A DNA stretch of 36,994 nucleotides from a virus: positions 1 through 36,994 of the IMG/VR virus record IMGVR_UViG_3300037041_000297, one strand, 5' to 3'. The position numbers and the translations under genes were made by a program. Every line of letters begins with the position of its first letter. The stretch's first letter is position 1. This document shows, piece by piece, positions 1 through 10,139 of this stretch. Under the pieces are notes generated by a model that worked only from the letters and a program-made list of their open reading frames with translations, was not told the origin of the DNA and made no database searches.

Positions 1-210
1 CAGATAGGCAATAGACAGCCTGCTAGATTGGCAGATGGTGAGTTTGTTATCCCAGCAAGAATAGTGTCAGAGCTAGGTAATGGCTCTACTGATGCAGGAG
101 CTAGAAGGCTTTATGCAATGATGGATAGAATTCAGAAAGCGCGTAGGAAGACAATAGGAAAGCGCAAGATAGCGGTTAATAGTAGAGCAGATAAGTACTT
201 GCCAGCTTAA
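1..210 (+). CDS. C-terminal end of a phage tail/structural protein (5' partial)
   Basis: The frame is open from the first base, so the start lies outside the window; 69 residues are visible. The segment reading LADGEFVIPARIVSELGNGS, followed by a basic helix (RRLYAMMDRIQKARRK), resembles a C-terminal signature I associate from memory with tail or fibre-region proteins of aquatic phages. It lies just upstream of other virion genes on the same strand, which supports a structural role. An internal ATG at 28 is probably not the real start. The exact function is not known. Confidence 0.6.
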   Translation, partial: QIGNRQPARLADGEFVIPARIVSELGNGSTDAGARRLYAMMDRIQKARRKTIGKRKIAVNSRADKYLPA

Positions 211-225
211 TCAATGGAGTAAGAC

Positions 226-1500
226 ATGAGTCATATCAACTTTGAGTTTTATGAGTTACCGCTAGAAGCTTTTAAACCAGTTGGCAAGCGGATGAGTCTG
301 CATAACACTGTATCAAGTGCAACCCAGACAAACCTTAGCTATGGACCAGATGCGGCACCAGTAGCAAAAGAGGTTCTTAATAGGGCCGTTACTCTAGCTA
401 GTACCCCATATCAGCAGTATAAGGGTCAGCAAGTAGCGGGTCCAGACGCTCTGCAGCTGCAAGCGCAGCAGGGGGCGGCTAATCTTAAAACATCTCAAGG
501 GTTGGAGCAGGCTCAGCAATTAACTGGGATGGCAGCTCTTAATGCCATGAATACCCAGTATGACCCCATGAATTATGCTGGGCAGCAAGTAAGTGCACCA
601 AGGCTGCAAAACTATCAAATGACTGGTCCAGCTAATGTTACTACTGGTCAATTCACTGATCCTGGAACAGCCGGTCAGTACATGTCTCCTTACCAGCAGC
701 AGGTTATTGATAACCAAAAGTATCAGGCTCAAAGACAATCAAACATGCAGCAGGCCGCAATACAGGGGCAGGCTACTCAGCAAGGTGCATTTGGTGGGGC
801 TAGACAAGCCATTATGCAGGCAGAGCAGAACCGCAATAATGCTTTTAACCTACAGCAGATACAGTCTACAGGGAACCAAACTGCCTATGAGCAGGCAATG
901 TCTCAGTACAATGCTGATCAGGCAAGGAGGCTAGCTGCTGGTCAGGCTAATCAATCTACAGGTCTTGCTACAGGACAACAGAATCTTCAGGCTATGCTTG
1001 GAGTTCAGCAGCTAGGGGCGGGTCAAAGCCTTGCTGCACAACAGGCTAATCAACAAACTGCATTAGCGGCACAACAGGCAAATGAACAGTCTAGGCAGTA
1101 TGGATCAGGCTTTATGCAGGCAGCAAATCAGCAGGCTCTAGGGGCGGCGGCACAATTAGGTAGCTTAGGTCAGGCAGAGTTTGGGCAACAACAAAATATA
1201 ATCACTGGTCAGGCAGCAGCTGGGGCAGAGCGTCAGGCGCTTCAGCAGCAAAAGCTATCAACAGACTATAATAACTTCTTGCAACAGCAGCAGCACCCAT
1301 ACCAACAGGCTGCTTGGTTAAATGAAATGGTTAAGAGTGCGCCTACCCAAACTACACAGGCAATATACGCACCTCCACCCTCAATGGCTGGACAGTTAGC
1401 GGGTGTTGGAGCGGCGGCTATAGGTGGTGCAAAGGCTGGATACTGGGCAAATGGCGGCTTAACAGGATTGAGCTTATATAACCTAAGCAGGGGAAGATAA
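226..1500 (+). CDS. Gln/Ala-rich virion structural protein (possible ejection protein)
   Basis: A protein of 424 residues, very rich in Gln and Ala, largely helical with no clear enzyme motif. A conserved-looking core near residues 150-200 has YMSPYQQQVIDNQ followed by QGAFGGARQAIMQAEQNR, which I recall in uncharacterised structural proteins of aquatic phages. The C-terminus (about 383-424) is Gly/Ala-rich and hydrophobic, possibly membrane-interacting. The ATG has a GGAG ribosome site, and the stop overlaps the next ATG as TAATG. Its place directly before two other virion proteins fits an internal/ejection or tail-needle component. That role is inferred. Confidence 0.6.
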   Translation: MSHINFEFYELPLEAFKPVGKRMSLHNTVSSATQTNLSYGPDAAPVAKEVLNRAVTLASTPYQQYKGQQVAGPDALQLQAQQGAANLKTSQGLEQAQQLTGMAALNAMNTQYDPMNYAGQQVSAPRLQNYQMTGPANVTTGQFTDPGTAGQYMSPYQQQVIDNQKYQAQRQSNMQQAAIQGQATQQGAFGGARQAIMQAEQNRNNAFNLQQIQSTGNQTAYEQAMSQYNADQARRLAAGQANQSTGLATGQQNLQAMLGVQQLGAGQSLAAQQANQQTALAAQQANEQSRQYGSGFMQAANQQALGAAAQLGSLGQAEFGQQQNIITGQAAAGAERQALQQQKLSTDYNNFLQQQQHPYQQAAWLNEMVKSAPTQTTQAIYAPPPSMAGQLAGVGAAAIGGAKAGYWANGGLTGLSLYNLSRGR

Positions 1501-2894
1501 TGAGTTTAAAAACTCTTAATGGTGAGTTGGATAAGGTAAGGGAATACGCCACCAAGTATAGTAAGCAGCAGATGGCATCTCTAGTTCAGAGTCAGGAGAT
1601 GAGTCTGGAAGATGCAACTATGGCTGGTGCCATGATAGATAGGATTACAGCTACTGCAAATAAGCCACCTATTCAAGATGTAGCGCATGATATTAACCCT
1701 GATCTTCCAGGTGGTGCGCCCCCACCCCCACCACAAGGGATGCCCACACCGCCTCAAAGTATGCCCCCAGCGCCACCTCAAGAGATGCCACCACAGCAAC
1801 CACCAATGGCTGCTGCTGAAGGTGGATTAATGAACTTGAATCATGGTGGATATCATGCGCCTTCAGGTCTGGCAGGTCTACAGTCAAACATCCCAGAGAT
1901 GGCAGGTGGCGGGATAGTTGCGTTTTCTGAAGGTGGGGATAAGGGTACTCCTGTACCAGGACAAATTATGCCAGGCATCCCAGGTCAAGGATATAGCGTC
2001 AAGCTTCCTTTTGGTGCTGTACCTCAGCAGCCTTTTCAAATTCCACAAGAGGAAACGCTAACCAGTATTGCAGCAGCAAAGAAAATAGCAGATCAGGTAG
2101 CTGGAGTTGACCCTAACTTCTTTGCACAGCAGCAAGAGGAGAACGCTAAGCAGAAGGCATCCCTATCTAAAGAGAAGGATGTTGCTTTGGGTGAGGGATT
2201 GATGTTATTTGGTGCAAAGCTAATTGGCGCTAGAAAGGGATTTGAATGGGCAGCGGCTAGTGAAGGAGCGCAGCAAGCACTTCTTTCTATTCAAGGGGCA
2301 AATAGAGAAATCAAGGCGCAAGAACGTGAGTATAACAAAGCTTCCCAAGCATTAAAGGTGGCTGAGCAGCAGTTCAAGCAGAACCACTCCAGTGATATGA
2401 TGGAGAAGGTTCAGGCTAGCAAAGATAGGAAGATGAATGCAGAGAACGCTCAAACAGCTGCTGATAACACGCTGCAAAAGGGATACTTTGATGCATACAT
2501 TGACCTGAAGAAGCATGATTCAAAGCTGGCAAATGAATGGGCCATTGCAGAGATGAAGAAAGCCAGTCCAGACTCAACTGCTGAAGAGCGTAATAGGGTA
2601 ATATTGGAGAAGATAAGAAGCCCAGCAGGATGGAAGAATCCAGTAACTGGTCAGGTTGAACAGGGTGAAGCGGCAGAAGCTAATTTCATTGCAAGGTTAG
2701 CTGTAGCAGCAAATAAAGGTAAGAGGGATACACACTCCTCAGCATCTTTAACTTCACTGATTAGTTCAGATAGAAATATTTACAATGATCAGGCTGAAAA
2801 GTTGAGTGCCAATAAAAAACTTTATGAATCCCAATTTGCCCCACAAGGAGCAGCTACAGCACCTACAGGTAAATTTCTTGGTTTTGAAAATTAA
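1500..2894 (+). CDS. Proline/glycine-rich structural protein
   Basis: A protein of 464 residues starting in a TAATG overlap with the preceding gene and ending in a TAATG overlap with the next, so the three are translationally coupled. Residues about 70-100 are a Pro/Met/Gln-rich low-complexity linker. Residues about 105-150 are Gly-rich with repeated GG-(L/Y/I) turns such as MAGGGIVAFSEGG. Residues about 195-440 are charged and helical, probably coiled coil. No enzyme motif is visible. The context suggests an internal virion or tail-associated protein that works with its neighbours. The family is familiar from aquatic phages, but I know no function for it. Confidence 0.6.
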   Translation: MSLKTLNGELDKVREYATKYSKQQMASLVQSQEMSLEDATMAGAMIDRITATANKPPIQDVAHDINPDLPGGAPPPPPQGMPTPPQSMPPAPPQEMPPQQPPMAAAEGGLMNLNHGGYHAPSGLAGLQSNIPEMAGGGIVAFSEGGDKGTPVPGQIMPGIPGQGYSVKLPFGAVPQQPFQIPQEETLTSIAAAKKIADQVAGVDPNFFAQQQEENAKQKASLSKEKDVALGEGLMLFGAKLIGARKGFEWAAASEGAQQALLSIQGANREIKAQEREYNKASQALKVAEQQFKQNHSSDMMEKVQASKDRKMNAENAQTAADNTLQKGYFDAYIDLKKHDSKLANEWAIAEMKKASPDSTAEERNRVILEKIRSPAGWKNPVTGQVEQGEAAEANFIARLAVAANKGKRDTHSSASLTSLISSDRNIYNDQAEKLSANKKLYESQFAPQGAATAPTGKFLGFEN

Positions 2895-5800
2895 TGCCAA
2901 TAGCTAGAATTCAACTTCCTGATGGGCGCATAGGAAGATTTGAGGTTCCTGAAGGCACTACGCCAGACCAAGCAGTGGAAATGGCACAGGGTCAATTTGA
3001 CTCATTGCCTCCTCCGCCCACAGACAGAACAATTGGACAGGCAGCTACAGATATAGGTGCCGGTGTACTTACAGGTCTTGGCAAGGTTGGGCAGATACCA
3101 GGTCAGCTCTATGGGTTGGCTACGGGTGACTTTAAGCCTGGAGTTCTAACTCAGAATGCTAAGGCATTAGAGACAGCTGGTGCATATCTAGAGTCTCCAC
3201 AGCTAAAGGCTGCTAGAGCAGACCGCGCCGCAGCTGAGAAGCTTGCCTCACATGAGGGCGTGTGGGAAGAGTTCAAGACTACATTTCAAAAGACCATTTC
3301 AAATCCAGCTCTGCTAACTAACTTCTTGGCAGAGACTGCACCTCAATTACTCCCCAGCTTTCTGGCTGCTAGAGCATTTTCTGCTAGCACTATGGCAGGC
3401 AAAGAGCTATTCACAGGCGCAGCTAGGGAAGCAGCCTTGAAGAGTGCTGGAGCTGCTGGAACAAGGGCAGCTATCTACACAGGAGCTGTTCAACAGGGTG
3501 CGGATATTGGGGCGCAGACATACAAGGATATCAGTGACCACCTAGTAAAAGAGGGGATGAGCCAGCTTGAAGCAGATGGGGTCGCTCTTGGGTACGCTCA
3601 AGCCACTGGTGCTACTGCTGCAGTTATCTCAAGAGTTGCTCAGATGCTTCCAGGTGCTAGCAAGATGGAAGAGGCATTTGCTGGCATTAAGGGTACTAGC
3701 AAAGGCGCTGCTGGAAGGATGTTATCAGCAGCCAAGACTGCTACTGGTGAAGTAATTGGTGAAGTTCCAGAAGAAGTTGGCGGCAAGTTTGCCCAGAATG
3801 TAGCTATGCAGCAAGTTAGCCCTGAGACTAGCTTGAAAGAGGGTCTAGGAACAGCCGCTGCAATGGCAATGATTGGCGGTGGTGGTGCAGGTGCAGCTAC
3901 TGGCGCACTGAGCCCACAAGGTGCAGCGCCTATTCCTGGAGCTGAGCCTGTTACTCCAGAAGCGGCTCCAGAAGTAGCCCCAGTAACTCCTCCACCCACC
4001 CCCCCAGCTGCACCAGTTGAGCCAAAGAAGGCGGCAGAAGCAGCCCCAGGAGATTACTACACTGGCTCAGTAGAAGACCAAGGACTGTCTCTGAAGGACA
4101 TACAGAATAGAGATAGAAGTGGTCCTGCTTCTATTGCACAGATGCAAGCAATAGCAGCAAAGCCTGACTATAACCAAGTCAGCGTATCCAGAACATTATC
4201 CAGTGGAGCTCCAGTAGTTATCACTGATACGCCAATCCCAGAAAATAGAATGGGTAAGGTAAGCAATGTATCTGCTGGTGACGGCAAGGAAATTCCAATC
4301 CAGTATGCAGTTGTAGAGGCTGCAGATCTGACCCCCTCACATGATGCATCAGGCAGTCCTAGTAAGGACTTTGCCAATAATGATGTGGAAAGTATTCGCC
4401 CTGTAGTGGGCAATGGGCGTGTTGCTGGATTACAACAGGCTTACATAAATGATACAGCTGCAGATTACAAGGCAAATTTGCTCAGAGATGATGATCATGG
4501 AATAGATCCTGTTGCTATATACACAATGGATAATCCTATCTTAGTTAGAGTAATGCCTAAGAAGTCTCTAACTCCAGATATAGCTGATGTGGGCAATAAG
4601 AAACAGGCGCTGGAGATGTCAGCACCAGAGCAGGCCAAGATTGATATGGGCCGCTTTGATATGCAGGGCGTGGACTTCAAGGCTGATGGAACCCCCACAA
4701 GGGAGTCATTGAATGGCTTCATTATGGCTATGCCACAGACAGAACATGGCAATCTAATAGAGAGTGGCGGCATCCCTAGTAAGCAGGCTGTAGAACGCTT
4801 GAATAATGCAATGTTTGCTAAGGCATATGACAGTGATGCGCTGATCAATATGCATACAGAAACAGCAGATCCAGAAGCTCAGCAAGTTATGAGGGCGCTG
4901 GCTATAGCTGCTCCTGCTATGGCTCAGCTGGACAATGCTGGTGAATATGATATACGCCCTGATGTAATCAAGGCAGCAGAGATGGTGGTTAATGCCAAGA
5001 GAAGTGGTGTCTCTTTAGATGAGTATGCTAGGCAAAGGGACATTGGGGATAGTGAAAATGCGGGGCGTATTGTCCAGATGTTTGCTGACAATATCCGCGC
5101 ACCAAAGAAGATGGGTGCTGCGCTAACAGAGCTAGCTAATACTGCTGCAGCTCAGACTGACATTAAAGAGGATATGTTTGGTGAGAAGCAAGCGCCACTG
5201 CCCCTTAACCAAGTCTATGATGTATTGGGTAAGCCGGAGGTAGTAGAGCCTCCTAAGAAAGTAGAGAAGACTATACCAAAGCAGGAAGAGTTAGGCACAA
5301 GCCGTATTGGAATGGGGCATAAAGAGGCAGCTAAGCGCATTCCAGAACTAGAGGCTGGCGCTAAGAAGGTTGCAGCTGGTGAGATGACTAAACCAGAATA
5401 TGAAGTTCTGGTTAATAAGTACAAGAAAATAGAACCATATGAAGATGTCCCAGTTCCAGCTACACCTGAAAAGGCAGTTGAGATTCTTAAAGAACCACAA
5501 AAGGCAAAGTTTGGAATACCTTCTGCCACCTTAAAAGATGGTGATAGCGTTGGGATTAGATTAGATATTCCGGCCTATACAAATCATGGCGTTTGGATAT
5601 CAACAGTACACAGTGAAGGAAAAGGAGTTAAGCCTGGAACAGTAATTGGCTATGAGGGTTCTACTGCCATTACAAATCCAAAGTTTGTTATGTCTGAGAA
5701 GGGCGCACTTTCAATAGCTGAAGGTGGGAATAAGGGTGTACTGGCAACCATAAATGGGTCATGGAATCCACTGTCTAAAGAGGAAATAGCGGCTCAAGCT

Positions 5801-8800
5801 AAGGCTCACTTAAAAGATCCTGAGTGGGCTCAAGTTGGGATGGACCCAGAAAGGCACAGCTACTACTATGACAAGACTACTTTGGAGCCAATTGTAAGTG
5901 GCTCTGAAATGCTGCAAGTAGGGCCACTGATCCTAGTAAAGAACCCTGTATACGCCCCTAAGGAAAACTTTCTCTTTTCTCTAGGCAAAAGTACGGCAAG
6001 CAACTATGTGATGACTGAGGATGATTATGGCGCTATGGCGGTTAGCCCAATAGTTAAGGTGAATGCACTTTACAAGCTAAAGAAAGCAAGAAAGCTAAAG
6101 GAAACAAATAAGATTAATGATACTCAGTTTGAGGATCAGATATCAAATGTTATTAGTCTTCTAGAACAGGCAAAAGAAAGAGGTAGATACAAAGGTAAGG
6201 TGCGCGGTCCAAACTGGATAAGAGCTAAGCTCCGCACAGGTGTGCACAATGGAACCATATCAGAGGGGGAAGCTAGATTTGTAGAGTGGTTATTAGATCA
6301 GAACCCTAACTTAGCTCATGATCTAGCCATAAGGATTACAACAAAGGAAGGTAAGGGCGCGGCTGGTCAGTATAGTGCTGATGGGCGTTTGATGACTCTG
6401 TTTGCCTCTAATATGAATGAGGGAACAGCAGTACATGAAATCCTGCATCACACTGAAAGAATGATGCCAGAAGATGTGCAGGAAGGGATTAAAAAAGAAT
6501 GGGCCGCAGCTTGGACAAAGGCATATAAGAATGCAACTCCAGAAGTGCAGGCTGCGCTAGATGATATGTTACTTGCTATTGCTGGTGATACTAAAGCAAA
6601 AGAAAGAACAATGCAGGCGTTCCAAAATGGGACGCTAGATATAGATACTCATTACCAGCTGTTTGGGCCATCAGAATATTGGGCAGTAAATGGTACAAGA
6701 ATACTTGCAGCTAGAAACAAGGCAGATACTTGGGTAAAGAAAGCTTGGCAATGGCTGAAGGAGCTTGTTCAAAGGATTAAAGGTCTTCTTGGCCTTAGAT
6801 CAGATACCCCTATATTAAAGGCGCTCTCAGCAATACTTAAATCAAGTGGGGAGTTTGTTTCTAAGAATACCCTTACTCAGTCAGAGATCAATTTTTCTCT
6901 TGCTGAGGGTGATCCTGCAAAGTCTAGTGCGTCCTGGAACTCACCAGAACCCACCCAGCTGGATAACATAATCTTCAAATACCAGAACAAGTTCATTGAT
7001 CTGAAGCGTGTACAGGAAGAGATTTTAGAGTCTGGCGCTACCATCCCAGACAGAATAAATGTCTACCAAAAAGAGACTCTCTATCATGGGGCAGTTGGTA
7101 CAAAGACAGATGAGTTTGTTAATAAGGAACTTGGTCCACTGATGCGGGAGATGAAAGCCCGTAACGTAACCACAGATCAGCTGGAGACTTATCTACATGC
7201 GCGGCATGCAGAAGAAGCTAACATACGCATAGCCACAATAAACCCAGATGATAAGGCATTGCAAGATGGTGGTAGTGGTATGTCTACTGCTGATGCCAAG
7301 AAGTATTTGGCTGGACTGGGCAAGTCAGAGAAGGCTAACTTAGAACCTTTGGCTGCTAAGGTTGACGCAATACTTGAGAAGACTAGACAGCTATATGTAG
7401 ATGAGAAGCTAGTCTCTGCTAAGCAGGTGGATAGCTGGCGGAATATGTTCAAGCACTACATCCCACTAATGCGCGAGGATCATGATGGCGGCATGGGAGT
7501 GGGCCAGGGTATCTCTATTAAAGGTAAAGAGGTTAAGCACCGCGTTGGGGCCAAGACTAAGGTAGTTAATATCTTGGGCAACATTGCCTTACAAAGAGAG
7601 CGTGTAATTACTAGAGCTGGCAAGAATGACACTGCCAAGGCGCTAGCTGGATTGGTTGTTATGAATCCTAATCCAGAGTTCTGGACCTTTGATAAGACCC
7701 CCATGAAGAGGGAGTTGATTAAGGCTGCTACCTTCTATTCTGTTTTGTATCATGGCAGCGTGGTCCAAACATTTGGAACAAATAGAACTGAGGCTCTGAG
7801 GTTCATTGCTCATCAGGGGGATGATGCCTATACCCTACACAAAGAAGCCATCCCAGAACATGTTGCTGAGGTTGCAAACACAAACTACAAGCAAGCAGAC
7901 AATGTAGTTGTAACCAAGATTGAAGATGCTGATGGTCAGATTAATGAGCATGCCATCATATTCAATGAAAAGAATCCAAATGCAATGCGTCTTGCCAGAA
8001 CCCTAAAGAATTTAGATGGAGTTCAGCTTGAAGGAATCATGGCTACCTTTGCAGCGGTAACTAGATACTTTGCCTCAATCAATACCCAGTACAACCCTAT
8101 CTTTGGGATCATCAATTTGCTTAGGGATGTTCAGGGCTCACTAATCAATCTATCTTCTACCGCATTGGCTGGGAAACAGAAGGAAGTTCTATCCCACGCA
8201 ATCCCAGCATTGATAGGTATCTACAAGTCTGTACGCGCAGACAGGCGTGGCGAAGATACTACCAATGTTATGGGCAAGAAGTTCAAGGAGATGCAGCTAA
8301 CAGGTGGGATGACAGGCTATAGGGACTTATACAAGAACAGTGATGATAGGTCAAAAGCTATAGAGAATATGGTTAACCCACAAGGGTGGCAGCAGAGCAA
8401 GACAGGAAAGATAGTTACTATTAATGGAAGGCTTAATGTTCCTACCGCTATAGCTCAGAAGAACCTCAAGATAATATTTGATTGGCTCAGTGACTATAAT
8501 CTGGCAATGGAAGGGGCTATTAGGTTATCTGTGTATCAAGTAGGTCTGGATAATGGATTGAGCAAAGAGCAGTCTGCCTACACAGCTAAGAATATCTCAG
8601 TTAACTTTAACCGCAAGGGTGATGTAACCACCCAAGCATCTGCACTATTTGCCTTCTTTAATGCGTCTATGCAGGGTACTGCGCGGATTGCAGAGACACT
8701 TACCTCTATGGACAAGGGTGATATAAAGACCCTTAAACTAAGCAAGATTGGGAAGAGGGCTATTGCCGGTGGTCTGATACTTGGATCAGCGCAGGCTGTT

Positions 8801-9751
8801 CTATTGGCTCTAGCAGGGTTTGATGATGAAGATCCTAAAGAGTTTGTGCGTGAGAAGAATCTTATCCTTCCTATTGGTAACAAGAAATATGTAATGTTGC
8901 CTATGCCACTTGGGTTCAATGCAATCCCTAACATGGGCAGGATAACAACTGAGTATGCACTTGGTGGATTTAAAGACCCAGGTAAGTACACCACCAAAGT
9001 ATTTTCTATGCTAGCAGATACCTTTAACCCATTAGGTAGCGCTGGCTTCTCTCTGCAAACCGTTGCTCCTACAGCGATTGATCCTCTAGCCGCATTGGAC
9101 TCAAACAAAGACTGGACAGGTCAGACCATAGCCAGAGAAGAGTACAACAAGATGGCCCCTACTCCTGGGTTCAAGCGTAACAAGGATGTAGCTAGTGGTG
9201 CTGGTATAGCTATTGCAGAGGCTATTAATATGCTGACTTTTGGAACAGACTACACGCCTGGAAAGCTAAGTCCTACTGGTGATCAGATAGACTACCTAGC
9301 CGGTCAGGTAACGGGCGGCATTGGCAGGGAAATAGGTAAGCTGTTTACTACAACAAAGTCAGCCGTTACTGGAGAGGAGATTCCTGTGCATAGAATTCCT
9401 CTAGTAGGTAGGTTCTATGGTGATACAGGTGCACAGTCTAGCCAAGCAAACACTTTCTACAGTAACCTTAAAGGTATCAAGGAAGTAGAGGGTGAGGTCA
9501 AGGGTAGGCAAAAGGACAAGCTTCCTATTAAAGAATACTTGGCAGAGAATCCAAAATATAAATTGATTGATATGGCGGGTATTACTGAAAGGTCTGTTAG
9601 TGAGCTAAGGACCCATAAGAGAGCGCAGGTTGCAGCCAAGAAGCCAAGAGAAGAGATAAAGAAGACAGAAGAAAAGATTACTAAGATAATGACTATGTTC
9701 AACAACCGCGTCAGGCAAGCAGAGAAAGATGAAATCAGAGCCAAAAAGTGA
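2894..9751 (+). CDS. Giant polyvalent internal virion protein (ParB-like, HExxH and LPD38-like regions)
   Basis: A protein of 2285 residues, the largest gene here. The N-terminus MPIARIQLPDGRIGRFEVPE is a short module seen on phage virion proteins. Hydrophobic Ala/Gly-rich helices follow (150-350), then a Pro-rich linker near 355-385. Residues about 425-640 look like a DdrB-type ParB-superfamily domain, with NGRVAG at 507-512. Residues about 875-1030 carry the motif DPERHSYYYDKTT, known to me only as a recurrent phage domain. Residues 1181-1185 are HEILH, an HExxH zincin-like motif. Residues about 1700-1850 (QYNPIFGIINLLRDVQGS) resemble the large polyvalent protein-associated domain LPD38. 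A membrane-like segment lies at about 1956-1980. Such proteins are thought to be packaged and injected with the DNA to act early in the host. The peptidase activity is inferred from the motif only. Confidence 0.75.
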   Translation: MPIARIQLPDGRIGRFEVPEGTTPDQAVEMAQGQFDSLPPPPTDRTIGQAATDIGAGVLTGLGKVGQIPGQLYGLATGDFKPGVLTQNAKALETAGAYLESPQLKAARADRAAAEKLASHEGVWEEFKTTFQKTISNPALLTNFLAETAPQLLPSFLAARAFSASTMAGKELFTGAAREAALKSAGAAGTRAAIYTGAVQQGADIGAQTYKDISDHLVKEGMSQLEADGVALGYAQATGATAAVISRVAQMLPGASKMEEAFAGIKGTSKGAAGRMLSAAKTATGEVIGEVPEEVGGKFAQNVAMQQVSPETSLKEGLGTAAAMAMIGGGGAGAATGALSPQGAAPIPGAEPVTPEAAPEVAPVTPPPTPPAAPVEPKKAAEAAPGDYYTGSVEDQGLSLKDIQNRDRSGPASIAQMQAIAAKPDYNQVSVSRTLSSGAPVVITDTPIPENRMGKVSNVSAGDGKEIPIQYAVVEAADLTPSHDASGSPSKDFANNDVESIRPVVGNGRVAGLQQAYINDTAADYKANLLRDDDHGIDPVAIYTMDNPILVRVMPKKSLTPDIADVGNKKQALEMSAPEQAKIDMGRFDMQGVDFKADGTPTRESLNGFIMAMPQTEHGNLIESGGIPSKQAVERLNNAMFAKAYDSDALINMHTETADPEAQQVMRALAIAAPAMAQLDNAGEYDIRPDVIKAAEMVVNAKRSGVSLDEYARQRDIGDSENAGRIVQMFADNIRAPKKMGAALTELANTAAAQTDIKEDMFGEKQAPLPLNQVYDVLGKPEVVEPPKKVEKTIPKQEELGTSRIGMGHKEAAKRIPELEAGAKKVAAGEMTKPEYEVLVNKYKKIEPYEDVPVPATPEKAVEILKEPQKAKFGIPSATLKDGDSVGIRLDIPAYTNHGVWISTVHSEGKGVKPGTVIGYEGSTAITNPKFVMSEKGALSIAEGGNKGVLATINGSWNPLSKEEIAAQAKAHLKDPEWAQVGMDPERHSYYYDKTTLEPIVSGSEMLQVGPLILVKNPVYAPKENFLFSLGKSTASNYVMTEDDYGAMAVSPIVKVNALYKLKKARKLKETNKINDTQFEDQISNVISLLEQAKERGRYKGKVRGPNWIRAKLRTGVHNGTISEGEARFVEWLLDQNPNLAHDLAIRITTKEGKGAAGQYSADGRLMTLFASNMNEGTAVHEILHHTERMMPEDVQEGIKKEWAAAWTKAYKNATPEVQAALDDMLLAIAGDTKAKERTMQAFQNGTLDIDTHYQLFGPSEYWAVNGTRILAARNKADTWVKKAWQWLKELVQRIKGLLGLRSDTPILKALSAILKSSGEFVSKNTLTQSEINFSLAEGDPAKSSASWNSPEPTQLDNIIFKYQNKFIDLKRVQEEILESGATIPDRINVYQKETLYHGAVGTKTDEFVNKELGPLMREMKARNVTTDQLETYLHARHAEEANIRIATINPDDKALQDGGSGMSTADAKKYLAGLGKSEKANLEPLAAKVDAILEKTRQLYVDEKLVSAKQVDSWRNMFKHYIPLMREDHDGGMGVGQGISIKGKEVKHRVGAKTKVVNILGNIALQRERVITRAGKNDTAKALAGLVVMNPNPEFWTFDKTPMKRELIKAATFYSVLYHGSVVQTFGTNRTEALRFIAHQGDDAYTLHKEAIPEHVAEVANTNYKQADNVVVTKIEDADGQINEHAIIFNEKNPNAMRLARTLKNLDGVQLEGIMATFAAVTRYFASINTQYNPIFGIINLLRDVQGSLINLSSTALAGKQKEVLSHAIPALIGIYKSVRADRRGEDTTNVMGKKFKEMQLTGGMTGYRDLYKNSDDRSKAIENMVNPQGWQQSKTGKIVTINGRLNVPTAIAQKNLKIIFDWLSDYNLAMEGAIRLSVYQVGLDNGLSKEQSAYTAKNISVNFNRKGDVTTQASALFAFFNASMQGTARIAETLTSMDKGDIKTLKLSKIGKRAIAGGLILGSAQAVLLALAGFDDEDPKEFVREKNLILPIGNKKYVMLPMPLGFNAIPNMGRITTEYALGGFKDPGKYTTKVFSMLADTFNPLGSAGFSLQTVAPTAIDPLAALDSNKDWTGQTIAREEYNKMAPTPGFKRNKDVASGAGIAIAEAINMLTFGTDYTPGKLSPTGDQIDYLAGQVTGGIGREIGKLFTTTKSAVTGEEIPVHRIPLVGRFYGDTGAQSSQANTFYSNLKGIKEVEGEVKGRQKDKLPIKEYLAENPKYKLIDMAGITERSVSELRTHKRAQVAAKKPREEIKKTEEKITKIMTMFNNRVRQAEKDEIRAKK

Positions 9752-9884
9752 GCTGTGTTATCTGATTAAACCAAGGAAGCCTGTGGAGAAAGCAGGCTTA
9801 TCTTTTCTGGCAAAGGTGTTTACCAGTAAGTACAGTGATGAGAAAGTTGGTATACTCACTAAGCACAAATCTTTAGGACAATGA
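9729..9884 (+). CDS. Small basic hypothetical protein (51 aa)
   Basis: A 51-residue frame starts at ATG 9729 inside the last codons of the giant virion protein (23-base overlap) and ends with TGA. It begins MKSEPKSELCYLIKPRKPVE and is Lys-rich, with a short amphipathic helix (AGLSFLAKVFTSKYSDEKVG). The upstream purine stretch GCAGAGAAAG could serve as a weak ribosome site. It fills an otherwise empty gap before the lysis cassette, and the overlap is typical of this genome. No family is recognised. Confidence 0.45.
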   Translation: MKSEPKSELCYLIKPRKPVEKAGLSFLAKVFTSKYSDEKVGILTKHKSLGQ

Positions 9885-9902
9885 CATGGACTACCTTGCA
9901 TA

Positions 9903-10139
9903 ATGGATCTCCAAACACTAATTAACATTGGCGCTGCAGCCAGTCTAACTGTCATAGGGTGGTTTGCTAGGCAGCTATGGGATGCAGTAGAGAAGCTAAA
10001 GAATGATGTGAAAAGTATTGAGATAGCATTGCCTACCAACTATGTCAGGAAGGATGATATGGAGTGTAGGTTTGACAGGATAGAGGCTATGTTAGGAAGA
10101 GTCTTTGAGAAGCTTGATAACAAGGCAGACAAATCTTGA
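9903..10139 (+). CDS. Small membrane protein with coiled coil, lysis cassette
   Basis: A protein of 78 residues. One N-terminal membrane segment (about 6-25, INIGAAASLTVIGWFARQLW) is followed by a charged coiled coil up to the C-terminus. It is the first gene of the lysis cassette, and its TGA overlaps the TTG start of the next gene. Proteins of this shape commonly precede phage holins and endolysins; it may be a holin partner, an antiholin or a type III-like holin. Topology and position are seen in the sequence; the role is inferred. Confidence 0.6.
   Translation: MDLQTLINIGAAASLTVIGWFARQLWDAVEKLKNDVKSIEIALPTNYVRKDDMECRFDRIEAMLGRVFEKLDNKADKS

Noticed and set aside
8578-9108. Minus-strand open frame of 176 codons inside the giant virion gene
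   Set aside because: Shadow of a strongly coding plus frame; no ribosome site or neighbour on that strand.
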